This document shows, one piece after another, positions 41,176 to 51,080 of a stretch of DNA of 64,000 nt (its first letter is position 1; every line of letters begins with the position of its first letter). The notes under the pieces are model-generated. The model saw nothing but the letters and a program-made list of their open reading frames with translations. It was not told the DNA's origin and made no database searches. This DNA comes from Sphingomonas phyllosphaerae (GTDB lineage Bacteria > Pseudomonadota > Alphaproteobacteria > Sphingomonadales > Sphingomonadaceae): NCBI GenBank assembly GCA_036946405.1, contig JAQIJC010000001.1, positions 2,239,001-2,303,000 of the forward strand, written 5' to 3'. A program made the translations under genes and the position numbers.

Positions 41176-41739
41176 TCAGTCGCGGCGGACGCCCGTGACG
41201 CTGAACGGCTTCGGCTCGACCGGCGGGATCGCGCTGTCGTTCAGCTCGCATTGCCAGAAGCCGACGTCGATCCAGCGCCCCTGTTTGTAGCCGACCTCGC
41301 GATACACCCCCGCGCGGCGGAAGCCGACCGCTTCGTGGAGCGTGATCGAGGCGTCGTTGGGGAGCGTGATGACGCCGATCGCCTGCGTGAACCCCTGCGC
41401 GCGCAACGTGTCGACCAGCGCTTCGTAGAGCAGCCGCCCGACGCCTTGCCCGTGCGTCGCGCCGCCGACATAGATCGAGGTTTCGACCACATAGCGGTAC
41501 GCCGGACGATCGCGGAAGCGCGTCGCATAGGCATAGGCCAGCACCGCGTCGCCGCTGGTCGCGACCAGCCACGGATAATAGCCGTCCGACGCCGCGATGC
41601 GCTCGCGCATCGCCGCCGCGTCGGGCGCGTCGCTCTCGAACGACACGGTGCCCGACAGCACGAACGGCGCGTAGATCGCGGCGATCGCCGCGGCGTCGTC
41701 GCCGGTCGCGGCGCGGATCGTGATCGGGCCCTGCGACAT
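41176..41739 (-). CDS. GNAT acetyltransferase, phosphinothricin/methionine-sulfoximine type
   Basis: A 187-residue acetyltransferase. IRAATGDDAAAIAAIYAPFV starts it as in Pat/YncA/MddA proteins. ETSIYVGGATHGQGVGRLLY is the acetyl-CoA-binding loop, followed by NDASITLHEAVGFRRAGVYR and EVGYKQGRWIDVGFWQ. The substrate is probably a small amino acid analogue such as methionine sulfoximine; this is by family. The start overlaps the sppA stop by one base (TGATG), so the two are co-translated. Confidence 0.9.
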   Translation of the reverse strand: MSQGPITIRAATGDDAAAIAAIYAPFVLSGTVSFESDAPDAAAMRERIAASDGYYPWLVATSGDAVLAYAYATRFRDRPAYRYVVETSIYVGGATHGQGVGRLLYEALVDTLRAQGFTQAIGVITLPNDASITLHEAVGFRRAGVYREVGYKQGRWIDVGFWQCELNDSAIPPVEPKPFSVTGVRRD

Positions 41740-43607
41740 CACAACCCGATCCGCGCGACGACGAGCTGCCACAGGTTGCGGTCCTCGGCGCGCGCCGCGA
41801 TCGGGCCGAGCCCGACGCATTCGAGGCATTGCGCGCGCACCGCCGCCCCGCCCAGCATGCGCTTGGCATCGCCCAAAGCGGCGGCGAACGCCTGCTGGCG
41901 CTGCCACGTCAGCCGCGACAGCGCGTCGGGCGCGCTGGCGTCGTCATCGTCCTCCTGGCTGGCGACCTGCTGCGCGATCTGCGCGGCGAAGCCGGGCTTC
42001 TTCTCCAGCCACACCGGTTGCGCATCGTCCAGCTTCGCGCGCTTCGCCGCCTCGGCGATCGCGTCGTCGAGCCCGCCGAAGCGGTCGACCAGCTTCAGCT
42101 GCTGCGCGATCCCGCCGACCCAGACGCGGCCCTGACCGATCTCGTTGACGCGCGCGATCGGCAGCTTGCGCGACTGCGAGACGCGGGTGAGGAATTGTAG
42201 ATAGCCATGCTCGATCCCGGCCTGGACGATACGGTCGAGTTCGGGGGTGGTGCCGCCGAGCACGTCGGGCTGGCCCGACAGCGGGGTCGTCTTCACGCCG
42301 TCGGTCGACAGGCCGATCTTCTTGAGCGTGTTCTCGAAGGTCGGGATGATCCCGAAGATGCCGATCGAGCCGGTGATCGTGCCCGGCTCGGCGAAGATAA
42401 CGTCGGCGGGGGTCGACACCCAATAGCCGCCCGAGGCGGCGAGCCCGCCCATCGAGACCACCACCGGCAGCCCGCGCCGCTTGGCCTCGAGGATCGCGAG
42501 CCGGATCTTCTCCGACGCCAGCACCGAGCCGCCGGGCGAGTCGACGCGCACCACCAGCGCCTTGAGGTCGTTGTCGACGAGTCCGTCATAGAGCAGCTTC
42601 GACACGGTATCGCCCGCCGCCTTGCCGGGACCGGCCTCGCCGTCGACGATCTCGCCCGCGATCGTCAGCACGCCGACCTTGCCTTTCTTCGGGACCGGGT
42701 TGGCGGCGACATAGGCATTGTAGTTGATCGTCTTGAACCAGCCGGCGACCTTCTTGGCGTCGCCGCCGGCCAGCTGCGCGACGCGGCGGCCGAACGCGAC
42801 CCGGTCGCCGAGATTGTCGACCAGCCCGGTGGCGAGATTGGCGCGCGACACGTCGCCCTGCGCCTGCGTGACGAGCTGCGCCGGGTTGCCGAGCCACGGC
42901 GCGAGCTGCGCCTTGGGTCGCGCGGTCGATACCGCCTCGCGCCACTGGTCGAACAGTGTGCCGTAGAGCGCCTGGCTCGCCTCGCGCGCTTCGGGGCTCT
43001 GGTCGGTGCGGGTATAGGGCTCGACCGCCGACTTGAACTTGCCGACGCGATAGACGTGCGCGTTGACGCCGAGCTTGTCGATCAGCCCCTTGTAGAACAA
43101 CTGGTTGCCACCGGGGCCGGCGAAGAAGGTGCCGCCGAGCGGGTCCATCCAGATCTCGCTCGCCGCCGAGGCGAGGCGATAACCGCCGTCGGTATAGGCG
43201 GTGGCATAGGCGAGCACCGGCTTGCCCGCGGTGCGCGCGCGGAGCAACGCGGCCTGCACCTCGCCGAGCACCGCCGGATAGGCGCCGCCGAAGCGATCAA
43301 GGTCGAGGACGATCGCTTTGACGCGGTCGTCGGTGCGCGCGGTGTCGATCGCGCGCAGCACGTCGCGGAGGCGATATTGCTTGCCGACTTGCTGCCCGCT
43401 GAGCAGCGCGGTGAGCGGCACCTCTTCGGGCTGTTCGACGATCGGGCCGTCGAATCTCAGGACCAGCGCGCCGTCGCCGATCGCCGCCGGGCGCTGCCGC
43501 GCATTGAGCGCGGCGAAGATCGTCGCGAAGAACAGCAGCATCGCGACGAGCACCAGCGCGTCCTTGATCCCGACCAGCAGCTTCCAGGCGCCGCGTACCA
43601 GCTTCAT
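41739..43607 (-). CDS. sppA: Signal peptide peptidase SppA, 67 kDa type
   Basis: A 622-residue inner-membrane serine protease that degrades cleaved signal peptides. One N-terminal transmembrane helix (about residues 17-33) precedes two S49 domains. The catalytic Lys is Lys192 (GKFKSAVEPYTR) and the nucleophile Ser392 (GGLAASGGYWVS), as in E. coli SppA. VVRVDSPGGSVLAS lies in the second domain. The start ATG at 43607 (MKLVRGAWK) is preferred over 43700, which runs into a repeat. It is coupled to the GNAT gene. Confidence 0.95.
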   Translation of the reverse strand: MKLVRGAWKLLVGIKDALVLVAMLLFFATIFAALNARQRPAAIGDGALVLRFDGPIVEQPEEVPLTALLSGQQVGKQYRLRDVLRAIDTARTDDRVKAIVLDLDRFGGAYPAVLGEVQAALLRARTAGKPVLAYATAYTDGGYRLASAASEIWMDPLGGTFFAGPGGNQLFYKGLIDKLGVNAHVYRVGKFKSAVEPYTRTDQSPEAREASQALYGTLFDQWREAVSTARPKAQLAPWLGNPAQLVTQAQGDVSRANLATGLVDNLGDRVAFGRRVAQLAGGDAKKVAGWFKTINYNAYVAANPVPKKGKVGVLTIAGEIVDGEAGPGKAAGDTVSKLLYDGLVDNDLKALVVRVDSPGGSVLASEKIRLAILEAKRRGLPVVVSMGGLAASGGYWVSTPADVIFAEPGTITGSIGIFGIIPTFENTLKKIGLSTDGVKTTPLSGQPDVLGGTTPELDRIVQAGIEHGYLQFLTRVSQSRKLPIARVNEIGQGRVWVGGIAQQLKLVDRFGGLDDAIAEAAKRAKLDDAQPVWLEKKPGFAAQIAQQVASQEDDDDASAPDALSRLTWQRQQAFAAALGDAKRMLGGAAVRAQCLECVGLGPIAARAEDRNLWQLVVARIGL

Positions 43608-43695
43608 CGTTCTTGCCACCTTCGTTGCGTGGCGGCGACCGTAGCGCGGCGTGTATGACCGGGGCAATACGCTTTGAGGGTGAATGGCCTTCTTC

Positions 43696-43788
43696 GTCAC
43701 TCCCGCGGAGGCGGGAATCCAGAACCTTGGCCGTTTCGCTTCTGTCGCCAGACCTGCGCGTCTGGATCCCCGCCTGCGCGGGGATGAC
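43696..43788. repeat. Dispersed palindromic repeat, family B
   Basis: Arms GTCACTCCCGCGGAGGCGGG (then AATCCAGA) and TCTGGATCCCCGCCTGCGCG (then GGGATGAC) are inverted. It ends 18 bases before the left junction of the IS110 element. Confidence 0.8.
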
Positions 43789-43812
43789 GGAGGGCATGAG
43801 CAGCATACGTCA

Positions 43813-44787
43813 TCAACTCAGTTGAGCGGCGTGATCATCGCGGATTTTAGCGTTGGCGATGGTGATGAGTTTTCGCATGGCGGCGGTTAGGGCGACGATG
43901 GGTTTTTTGCCGCTGTCGCGGAGGCGCAGGTAGAAGGCCTTGATGTCGGGCGCGAAGCGGACGGCGGAGAGGGCAGCCATGAAGGTGACGCGCCTGATCT
44001 CCGGGCGGCCGCCGCGGGTGCGGCGATAGCCATCGACGGTGCCGCTTTGGCGGGGATGGGGTGCAAGGCCGGCGAGGCTGGCGATCTGGCGCCGTCCGAG
44101 CGTGCCGAGTTCGGGCAGGAGGGCGATGAGCGCCGCGGCGGTGGTCGCGCCGATGCCGGGGATGGTGCGCAGGACGCTGGCGGTGCGGGCGAGTGATGCG
44201 CAGCCGGCGAGCAGCGCCTCGATCCGGGCCTCGAGCGCGGCGATGGCCTGGTCGTGCGCGGCGACCAGCGCGCGCAGTTCGGCGGCGACCGGGCCGGCGC
44301 CGGGGGCCTTGAGGCGGTTGGTGCACGCGGTGCGGGCACGGACGAGATCGCTGCGGGTGTTGACCAGCGTCGCGAGCTCCTGGCGGTGTTCATCGCGCGG
44401 GTGCCAGCGGTCGAGGCGCTCGTGGCGCTCCTGCCCGTAGCGCGCGAGCGCACGGGCATCGAGCGCATCGGTCTTGGCCAGCGTTCCCAGCGAGCGGATG
44501 AACGCCTTGACGCGGCGGGCATCGGCACGGTGGATGGCATGGCCGGCGCGTGACGCCGCCGCGAGCAGCGCGGCCTCGTAGCCGCCGGTCGCCTCGCAGA
44601 CCAGCAGGCGCCCGGGCGGCAGCGCGGCGGCAAAGGCGTCGAGCGCAAGCGGCGTGTTGGCGATGGTGGTGGCGCGGCCGGTGACGCTGTCGAAGACGGC
44701 GATGCCGGCCTTGCCGACGTCGCAGCCGACGAACCCGGTCGGCGTGGTGGCGGCGGCGTCAGTGGCGGGGTTGGCGGAGCGGGTCAT
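43813..44787 (-). CDS. IS110 family transposase
   Basis: A 324-residue DEDD recombinase. The RuvC-like domain has Asp23 (GCDVGK), Glu65 (VCEATGGYE), Asp107 and Asp110 (KTDALDARALARYG). A coiled-coil linker follows, then the Transposase_20 domain with IPGIGATTAAALIALLPELG, IASLAGLAPHPRQSGT (candidate catalytic Ser) and GRPEIRRVTFMAALSA. The frame is intact, so the enzyme may be active. ATG at 44787 is preferred; the frame to 44853 runs into the non-coding structured region. Confidence 0.93.
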   Translation of the reverse strand: MTRSANPATDAAATTPTGFVGCDVGKAGIAVFDSVTGRATTIANTPLALDAFAAALPPGRLLVCEATGGYEAALLAAASRAGHAIHRADARRVKAFIRSLGTLAKTDALDARALARYGQERHERLDRWHPRDEHRQELATLVNTRSDLVRARTACTNRLKAPGAGPVAAELRALVAAHDQAIAALEARIEALLAGCASLARTASVLRTIPGIGATTAAALIALLPELGTLGRRQIASLAGLAPHPRQSGTVDGYRRTRGGRPEIRRVTFMAALSAVRFAPDIKAFYLRLRDSGKKPIVALTAAMRKLITIANAKIRDDHAAQLS

Positions 44788-44963
44788 GACGGTTATCCTC
44801 GGCGATAGCCTGCGATTGTCTGCGGGCGTCGTCGAGCGGCCCCTGCAACTCACCAGGCGTGACGGGAAGCGGGCAACCGACCGGGATGACGACGGGCGAA
44901 AAGCCCTATTGCGAGACGGCCCGGTTGCCCGCGCCCGGCATCAGGTGGCCACCTGATGCCGGG
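44788..44963 (-). ncRNA. Candidate bridge RNA region of the IS110 element
   Basis: Upstream of the transposase, on its sense strand, lies a perfect 30-base palindrome (44934-44963), then an 11-bp stem pairing 44869-44879 with 44922-44932 (GCGGGCAACCG/CGGTTGCCCGC). The stem encloses an internal loop with a small hairpin (GGGC, five-base loop, GCCC at 44894-44906). IS110 elements are known to encode a bridge RNA in this position that pairs with donor and target DNA. The loop strand contains CGTCATC (44885-44891, minus sense), which matches seven bases of the terminal direct repeat TACGTCATC. Transcription is not shown. Confidence 0.55.
44934..44963. repeat. Perfect 30-base palindrome
   Basis: CCCGGCATCAGGTGG is followed directly by its reverse complement with no spacer. 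It lies near the upstream end of the IS110 element, 30 bases inside the right direct repeat. As RNA it would form a hairpin at the 5' part of the non-coding segment. Confidence 0.85.
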
Positions 44964-45013
44964 CATCCCGCTCATGCAGGACACCACCCCCCCTACGTCA
45001 TCTCCAACAGACA

Positions 45014-45082
45014 ATTGCGAGCGTAGCGAAGCAATCCAGGGTTGAACCAGGACGCCCCGGATTGCTTCGCTCCGCTCGCAAT
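45014..45082. repeat. Dispersed palindromic repeat, family E
   Basis: Arms ATTGCGAGCGTAGCGAAGCA (then ATCC) and GGATTGCTTCGCTCCGCTCG (then CAAT) are inverted. Gap 44788-45112 consists of the IS non-coding end, this repeat and a short leader for the MATE gene. Confidence 0.8.
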
Positions 45083-45112
45083 GAAGGGCAGGCTCGGCTA
45101 GGGGCTCCACCC

Positions 45113-46516
45113 ATGACCGCCCACGCCACCCTCGCGCCGCTGACGCAGGCGCCGCCGCCGACGTGGCGTGCGGAGCTGCGCGCGCTCGCCGCGCTGGCGG
45201 GGCCGCTGATCGGGGCGAATCTGCTCCAGATGGCGGTGTTCGCGGTCGATGTGGTGTTCGTCGCTCGGCTCGGGCCGGTCGAGTTCGCCGCGGCGACGCT
45301 GGGGGTGTTCTTCTTCCATATCCTTGGCTTCGGGCTGATCGGGATGGTCGGCGCGGCCGAGCCACTGATCGCCGCCGCGCTCGGGCGGCGCGTCGGCGCG
45401 GTGCGGCAGGTGCGGCGGTCGTTCCGGATGGCGATGTGGCTGGCGGTGCTCGGCTCGCTCGTCGTGATCGTCGTACTCAACTGCGCCGCGCCGTTGCTGC
45501 GGCTCGCCGGACAGGACGCGGCGGTGGCGGCACGCGCCGGATCGTTCTGCCGCGTGCTGTCGCTCGCGGTGCTGCCAGCCGTGTTCGCGGCGCTGATCCG
45601 GCTGACCGCGGCGGCGCTGGGGCGGCCGGGCTGGGCGTTGATGGTCACCGCGCTGGCGCTGGGCGTCGCACTGCTCGCCAATTGGTGTCTGGTGTTCGGC
45701 AATGCCGGCTTCCCGGCGCTGGGGCTGGAAGGCTCGGCGCTGTCGAGCGTGATCGTCTCGACCGCGACCTGCGCGGCCTATGTCGTGATCCTGCTGACCG
45801 ACCGCCGGCTGCGGCGCTATCGCCTGCTCGGCAAATGGTGGCGCGCGGAATGGTCGCGGATGGCGGAGATCGCGCGGCTAGGCGCGCCGATCGCGCTCGG
45901 CTGGATGGCGGAGGGCGGATTGTTCGGCGGCGCGGGGCTGCTGATGGGGCTGATCTCGGTCGCGGCGATCGACGCGCATGCCGTGGCGCTCAACATCGCC
46001 GCGATCGCCTTCCAGATCCCGTTCGGGCTCGCGCAGGCGGCGACGATCCGCGTCGGCTTCGCGTTCGGCGCAGGTGACCGGGCGTGGGTGGCGCGGGCGG
46101 GCAATGTCGCGATCGTGACCGGGATCGCGGTGATGGCGCTGAGCGCGATGGTGTTCTGGGCGGTGCCGCACTGGCTGGTGCGGCTGTACGTCGATCCGGC
46201 GCGTGAGGGCGCCGTGGCGTCGCTGGCGGTGGCGTTGCTGGGGATTGCGGCGATCTTCCAGCTCGTCGATGGCGCGCAGGCGGTGGCGGCCGGCGTGCTG
46301 CGCGGGGTGCAGGACACGCGCGTGCCGATGCTGATCCAGATCGCCGGCTATTGGGGCGCGGGGTTCGGGACCGCGTTGCTGCTCGGCTTCGGGCTCGGCT
46401 GGGGCGCGGCGGGGATCTGGTGGGGGCTGGCGGTCGGGCTCGGCGTCGTTTCCGCGCTGCTGATCTGGCGGTGGAGCGCGCGCGAGCGGCTGCACCTGTC
46501 GCCACGCGCGACCTGA
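45113..46516 (+). CDS. MATE family efflux transporter
   Basis: A 467-residue membrane protein with about twelve hydrophobic helices in two similar halves. LAALAGPLIGANLLQMAVFA with VDVVFVARLG is the typical first MATE motif, and IAFQIPFGLAQAATIRVGFA starts the equivalent region of the second half. MATE proteins export cationic drugs or metabolites using Na+ or H+; the substrate here is unknown. ATG at 45113 is chosen since the frame to 45062 only translates part of the family E repeat. Confidence 0.92.
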   Translation: MTAHATLAPLTQAPPPTWRAELRALAALAGPLIGANLLQMAVFAVDVVFVARLGPVEFAAATLGVFFFHILGFGLIGMVGAAEPLIAAALGRRVGAVRQVRRSFRMAMWLAVLGSLVVIVVLNCAAPLLRLAGQDAAVAARAGSFCRVLSLAVLPAVFAALIRLTAAALGRPGWALMVTALALGVALLANWCLVFGNAGFPALGLEGSALSSVIVSTATCAAYVVILLTDRRLRRYRLLGKWWRAEWSRMAEIARLGAPIALGWMAEGGLFGGAGLLMGLISVAAIDAHAVALNIAAIAFQIPFGLAQAATIRVGFAFGAGDRAWVARAGNVAIVTGIAVMALSAMVFWAVPHWLVRLYVDPAREGAVASLAVALLGIAAIFQLVDGAQAVAAGVLRGVQDTRVPMLIQIAGYWGAGFGTALLLGFGLGWGAAGIWWGLAVGLGVVSALLIWRWSARERLHLSPRAT

Positions 46517-46564
46517 TCGCACGCACGGCCTGTCCGACGGTTCCCAAAAATTTGCGCGCGGGCG

Positions 46565-46592
46565 TTGACCGCGGCGGGGGGCACCCACATAT
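46565..46592 (+). promoter_or_regulatory. Probable sigma70-type promoter of groESL
   Basis: TTGACC (46565-46570) and ACATAT (46587-46592) are separated by 16 bases and sit just upstream of the CIRCE-like operator. The position fits a -35/-10 pair whose start point would overlap the operator. Confidence 0.6.
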
Positions 46593-46601
46593 GCGACCCG
46601 C

Positions 46602-46626
46602 TGGCACTCGGCTGGGTCGAGTGCCA
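46602..46626 (+). promoter_or_regulatory. CIRCE-like HrcA operator upstream of groES
   Basis: TGGCACTC, a nine-base spacer and GAGTGCCA form a perfect inverted repeat. The CIRCE consensus is TTAGCACTC-N9-GAGTGCTAA, so the core GCACTC/GAGTGC is kept and the spacer length is right. HrcA should repress the operon here and release it on heat shock. Confidence 0.88.
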
Positions 46627-46662
46627 AAGAACTGTCACATACCTTCAGAGGGGTACTGAGCA

Positions 46663-46950
46663 ATGAACTTTCGTCCGTTGCACGACCGCGTTCTCGTCCG
46701 CCGCGTCGAGGCGGAAGAGAAGACGGCCGGCGGGATCATCATCCCCGACACCGCCAAGGAAAAGCCGCAGGAGGGCGAAGTCGTCGCCGCCGGTGCGGGC
46801 GCCAAGAACGACAAGGGCGAGGTCGCCCCGCTCGACGTCAAGGCCGGTGATCGCATCCTGTTCGGCAAGTGGTCGGGCACCGAGGTTAAGGTCGACGGTG
46901 AAGACCTGCTCATCATGAAGGAATCGGACATCCTCGGCATCATCGCCTGA
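46663..46950 (+). CDS. groES: Co-chaperonin GroES
   Basis: A 95-residue lid of the GroEL chamber. [20 protein letters not shown] and [18 protein letters not shown] hold the mobile loop that contacts GroEL, and [14 protein letters not shown] is the core barrel. The ribosome-binding site is in CAGAGGGGTACTGAGCA before the ATG. It is followed by groEL after 54 bases and preceded by a CIRCE-like operator. Confidence 0.98.
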   Translation: MNFRPLHDRVLVRRVEAEEKTAGGIIIPDTAKEKPQEGEVVAAGAGAKNDKGEVAPLDVKAGDRILFGKWSGTEVKVDGEDLLIMKESDILGIIA

Positions 46951-46992
46951 GCTTTCCGACCGCCTCAACTTTCCCAACATTCGTTCATCTGA

Positions 46993-48648
<1,656 letters not shown>

Positions 48649-48659
48649 GCCGAAGGCGG

Positions 48660-48684
48660 CCTGCGCCAGCGTGGCTGGCGCAGG
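48660..48684 (+). terminator. GC-rich hairpin after groEL
   Basis: CCTGCGCCA and TGGCGCAGG form a 9-bp stem with a seven-base loop, 12 bases after the groEL stop. It is not followed by a T run, so it may stabilise the message more than terminate it. Confidence 0.5.
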
Positions 48685-48777
48685 ACTCGCCGCGGCGCGG
48701 ACAGCCGGTCGGCAGCGCCGATCCGGTCTGACGTCCCGGGCAGCGGCTTTGCCGCTGCCGCCCAAGCGTAGAGCGAA

Positions 48778-48810
48778 GGGCCGGCGGAGCGATCCGCCGG
48801 CCCTTTGTTT
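48778..48810 (+). terminator. Intrinsic terminator of groESL
   Basis: GGGCCGGCGGA and TCCGCCGGCCC form a perfect 11-bp stem with a GCGA loop, followed by TTTGTTT. This is the typical shape of a Rho-independent terminator and lies before the Uma2 gene. Confidence 0.85.
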
Positions 48811-48838
48811 GCGTGCGGCGATCCCCTATACTCTCCGC

Positions 48839-49399
48839 ATGGCCACGCTGCTCAGCCTCGGTGAACCGCGCTTGCTGACCGCGGCGGAGTTCCTGCAGAT
48901 CGACTTTGGACCGGACCTGAAGGCCGAACTCGACAACGGGGTGATCCGCATGATGGCGGGCGGCTCCCGCGACCATGCGCGGGTGCAGGCCAATATCCTT
49001 ATCGCGCTGGGTAACCGGCTGCGTGGATCAGGCTGCCGACCCTATGGGTCCGACATGGCGATCCTGACCCACGACGCGTCGGTGCGATACCCAGACGTCA
49101 CCATTGATTGTGGGCAGCCCGGCGACAGTGGTGGGGACCGCTATCTCTCCGCGCCCAGGGTGATCGTCGAGGTACTGTCGCCATCGACGCGCACCATCGA
49201 TCTGGGATCGAAGAAGGCGGAATATCAGGCGCTTCCGAGTATCGAAGCGATCGTCTTCGTTGATCCCGACGCAGAAACCATCTCAGTCAGCGCGCGCTCG
49301 GAAGCGGGCTGGTTCGACAGCCTGCCCGCGCGATGCGATCTCGTCCTCTCCACGCTGAACCTCACCATCCCACACGCGGAAATCTTCGCACGCGACTGA
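48839..49399 (+). CDS. Uma2 family (DUF820) restriction-endonuclease-like protein
   Basis: A 186-residue protein of the Uma2 group. LTAAEFLQIDFGPDLKAELD and GVIRMMAGGSRDHAR open it. The PD-(D/E)XK core is YPDVTIDCG, then VIVEVLSPSTRTIDLGSKKA with EYQALPSIEAIVFVDP. The Asp, Glu and Lys residues are in place, so nuclease activity is possible, but no partner or biological role is established. ATG at 48839 is used, as the longer frame overlaps the groESL terminator. Confidence 0.88.
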   Translation: MATLLSLGEPRLLTAAEFLQIDFGPDLKAELDNGVIRMMAGGSRDHARVQANILIALGNRLRGSGCRPYGSDMAILTHDASVRYPDVTIDCGQPGDSGGDRYLSAPRVIVEVLSPSTRTIDLGSKKAEYQALPSIEAIVFVDPDAETISVSARSEAGWFDSLPARCDLVLSTLNLTIPHAEIFARD

Positions 49400-49424
49400 C
49401 AGGGCGGCCGTGCGTTCAGCGCGC

Positions 49425-49877
49425 ATGAACCAGCGTGGCCGCATTCCCATTGACAGCATCGTGTTCGGCTATGGCCCGATGCTCCCGCTCGTCGCCGCCG
49501 GGATCGGCGCATGGGTGCTTGCGCCCGGCTGGGGATTGATCGCGGTGCGGCTGGCGATCGTGTGGGGCGCGTTGATCCTGTCGTTCATCGGCGGCGTGCG
49601 GCGCGGGTTCGGGTTCGCGACGCCGGGCGCGTCGACGCTGGTCGAGATCGTCGCGGCGGTCGGCTATTTCACGATCGCCGGGCTGGCGCTGGTGGTGCCG
49701 TTCGTCAGCACGTCGCTGGCGCTGTTGGCGGCGGGTTATGCGCTGGCGGCGTTGCTCGACCGGCGCGCGGCCTTGGCGGGGAATGCGCCGGCGCATTTCG
49801 CCCGACTGCGTCCGCCGCAATTGCTGTTGGGATGCGCGGGGCTTGCGGCGTGCTGGGCATGGGTGATGCTGGAATAG
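49425..49877 (+). CDS. DUF3429 family membrane protein
   Basis: A 150-residue protein with about five hydrophobic helices. IVFGYGPMLPLVAAGIGAWV and ALILSFIGGVRRGFGFATPG match DUF3429, a family of unknown function in proteobacteria. A GTG at 49410 is an alternative start adding MRSAR. A hairpin follows the stop at once, shared with the convergent manC. Confidence 0.8.
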   Translation: MNQRGRIPIDSIVFGYGPMLPLVAAGIGAWVLAPGWGLIAVRLAIVWGALILSFIGGVRRGFGFATPGASTLVEIVAAVGYFTIAGLALVVPFVSTSLALLAAGYALAALLDRRAALAGNAPAHFARLRPPQLLLGCAGLAACWAWVMLE

Positions 49878-49904
49878 GTCACCCCGGAGATGATCCGGGG
49901 TGAC
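49878..49904. terminator. Bidirectional terminator hairpin
   Basis: GTCACCCCGGA and TCCGGGGTGAC form a perfect 11-bp stem around GATGA, between convergent stops at 49877 and 49913. It resembles a minimal family A repeat. T residues are few on either side. Confidence 0.65.
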
Positions 49905-49912
49905 GCTATAGT

Positions 49913-50953
49913 TCAGCCCTTCATCGCTTCGAGCAACAGCTTGACGTCCTGACTGCGTCCGCGCGGCAGGATCAGTACATCGTTGCCGCTGGCGACGACG
50001 ATCAGGTCCTCGACCCCGACCATCGCGATCCGCACACCGTCGCTGCGCGCGAGGCAGTTGCTGCTGTCGAGCATGATGACCTCGCCGTTGACGACGTTGC
50101 CGCGTGCGTCGCCCTCGCTGATCGCGTGGAGCGCGTCCCAGCTGCCGACGTCGCTCCAGCCCATCGCGACCGGCACCACCGCGACGCGATCGGCCTTTTC
50201 CATGACCGCATAGTCGATCGAGTCCGACGGCGACGCCGCAAACGCGTCGGCATCGGGATAGACCCGCACGCCCTCGCGCCGCGCGCCGGCGCACGCCTTG
50301 CGAACCGAGTCGACGATCGCGGGCGCGAATTGCTCTAGTGCTGCCAGATAGGCGTCGGCGCGGAACAGGAAGATCCCGCCGTTCCAGGCATGGTCGCCCG
50401 AAGCGATCATCGCCTCGGCAACGTCGCGCTTCGGCTTCTCGACGAAGCGCGCGACACGGTGGACGCCGGCGGCGATCTCCTCGCCGACCTTGATATAGCC
50501 GTATCCCGTCTCTGGCGCGTCGGGGGTGATGCCGAAGGTGACAAGCCAGCCCTGCTCGACGAGCGGCAAAGCGGCGTGGATCGCGGCGTGGAACGCCTCG
50601 CGATCGGCGATGACGTGATCGGACGGCATGACCAGCATCGCCTGATCCGCCCCGGCGCTGAGCGCGGCGAGCGCGATCGCGGGCGCGGTGTTGCGCCCGG
50701 CGGGTTCGAGGATCAGCGCGCTGGGCAAGGTGCCGATCGCGCCGAGCTGTTCCTCTACCGCATCGGCGTGCGCGGCATTGGCGACGACGATCGGCGCGGC
50801 GAAGGCGTCGCCGTGCGCCCGCGCCGCAGTGAGCTGCAACATGGTTTCGCTCGCGGTGAGCGCGAGCATCTGTTTGGGCTTTTCCGGCCGCGACATCGGC
50901 CACAAGCGAGTACCTGATCCGCCTGAAAGGATCACCGGCACGATTTCGGTCAA
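49913..50953 (-). CDS. manC: Mannose-1-phosphate guanylyltransferase
   Basis: A 346-residue nucleotidyltransferase making GDP-mannose from mannose-1-phosphate and GTP for polysaccharide synthesis. IVPVILSGGSGTRLWPMSRP is the pyrophosphorylase signature; ILEPAGRNTAPAIALAAL, MPSDHVIAD and RFVEKPKRDVAEAM follow. No fused isomerase domain is present. The start is taken as TTG at 50953 because AGGAG precedes it by six bases; the frame to 51007 adds an unconserved tail. No exopolysaccharide gene lies adjacent. Confidence 0.9.
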   Translation of the reverse strand: MTEIVPVILSGGSGTRLWPMSRPEKPKQMLALTASETMLQLTAARAHGDAFAAPIVVANAAHADAVEEQLGAIGTLPSALILEPAGRNTAPAIALAALSAGADQAMLVMPSDHVIADREAFHAAIHAALPLVEQGWLVTFGITPDAPETGYGYIKVGEEIAAGVHRVARFVEKPKRDVAEAMIASGDHAWNGGIFLFRADAYLAALEQFAPAIVDSVRKACAGARREGVRVYPDADAFAASPSDSIDYAVMEKADRVAVVPVAMGWSDVGSWDALHAISEGDARGNVVNGEVIMLDSSNCLARSDGVRIAMVGVEDLIVVASGNDVLILPRGRSQDVKLLLEAMKG

Positions 50954-51080
50954 TTGCTGCTCCTGTTCCCCCGTGGAGGCACAGCTGCACCTCCGACGCA
51001 TCAACACGCTTGATCGTGCAAGGTTTCCTTATGCACGTTCTTCCGTTGCGGCAACGTGACGAGCGGATTAGCCGGTGCGC

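Larger units (their letters stand above)
43806..45002 (-). mobile_element. IS110-family insertion sequence
   Basis: The unit contains a single transposase gene and about 200 bases of structured non-coding DNA upstream of it. TACGTCATC occurs at 43806-43814 and again at 44994-45002, a 9-base direct repeat that probably contains the recombination core shared by both ends. This makes the element about 1.19 kb. There are no long terminal inverted repeats, as expected for IS110. The stop codon overlaps the left repeat. The exact ends are inferred, not proven. Confidence 0.7.

Noticed and set aside
44869..44963. Rho-independent terminator reading of the palindromes near the IS
   Set aside because: Neither hairpin is followed by a T run in either direction, and the position fits an IS110 non-coding end better.
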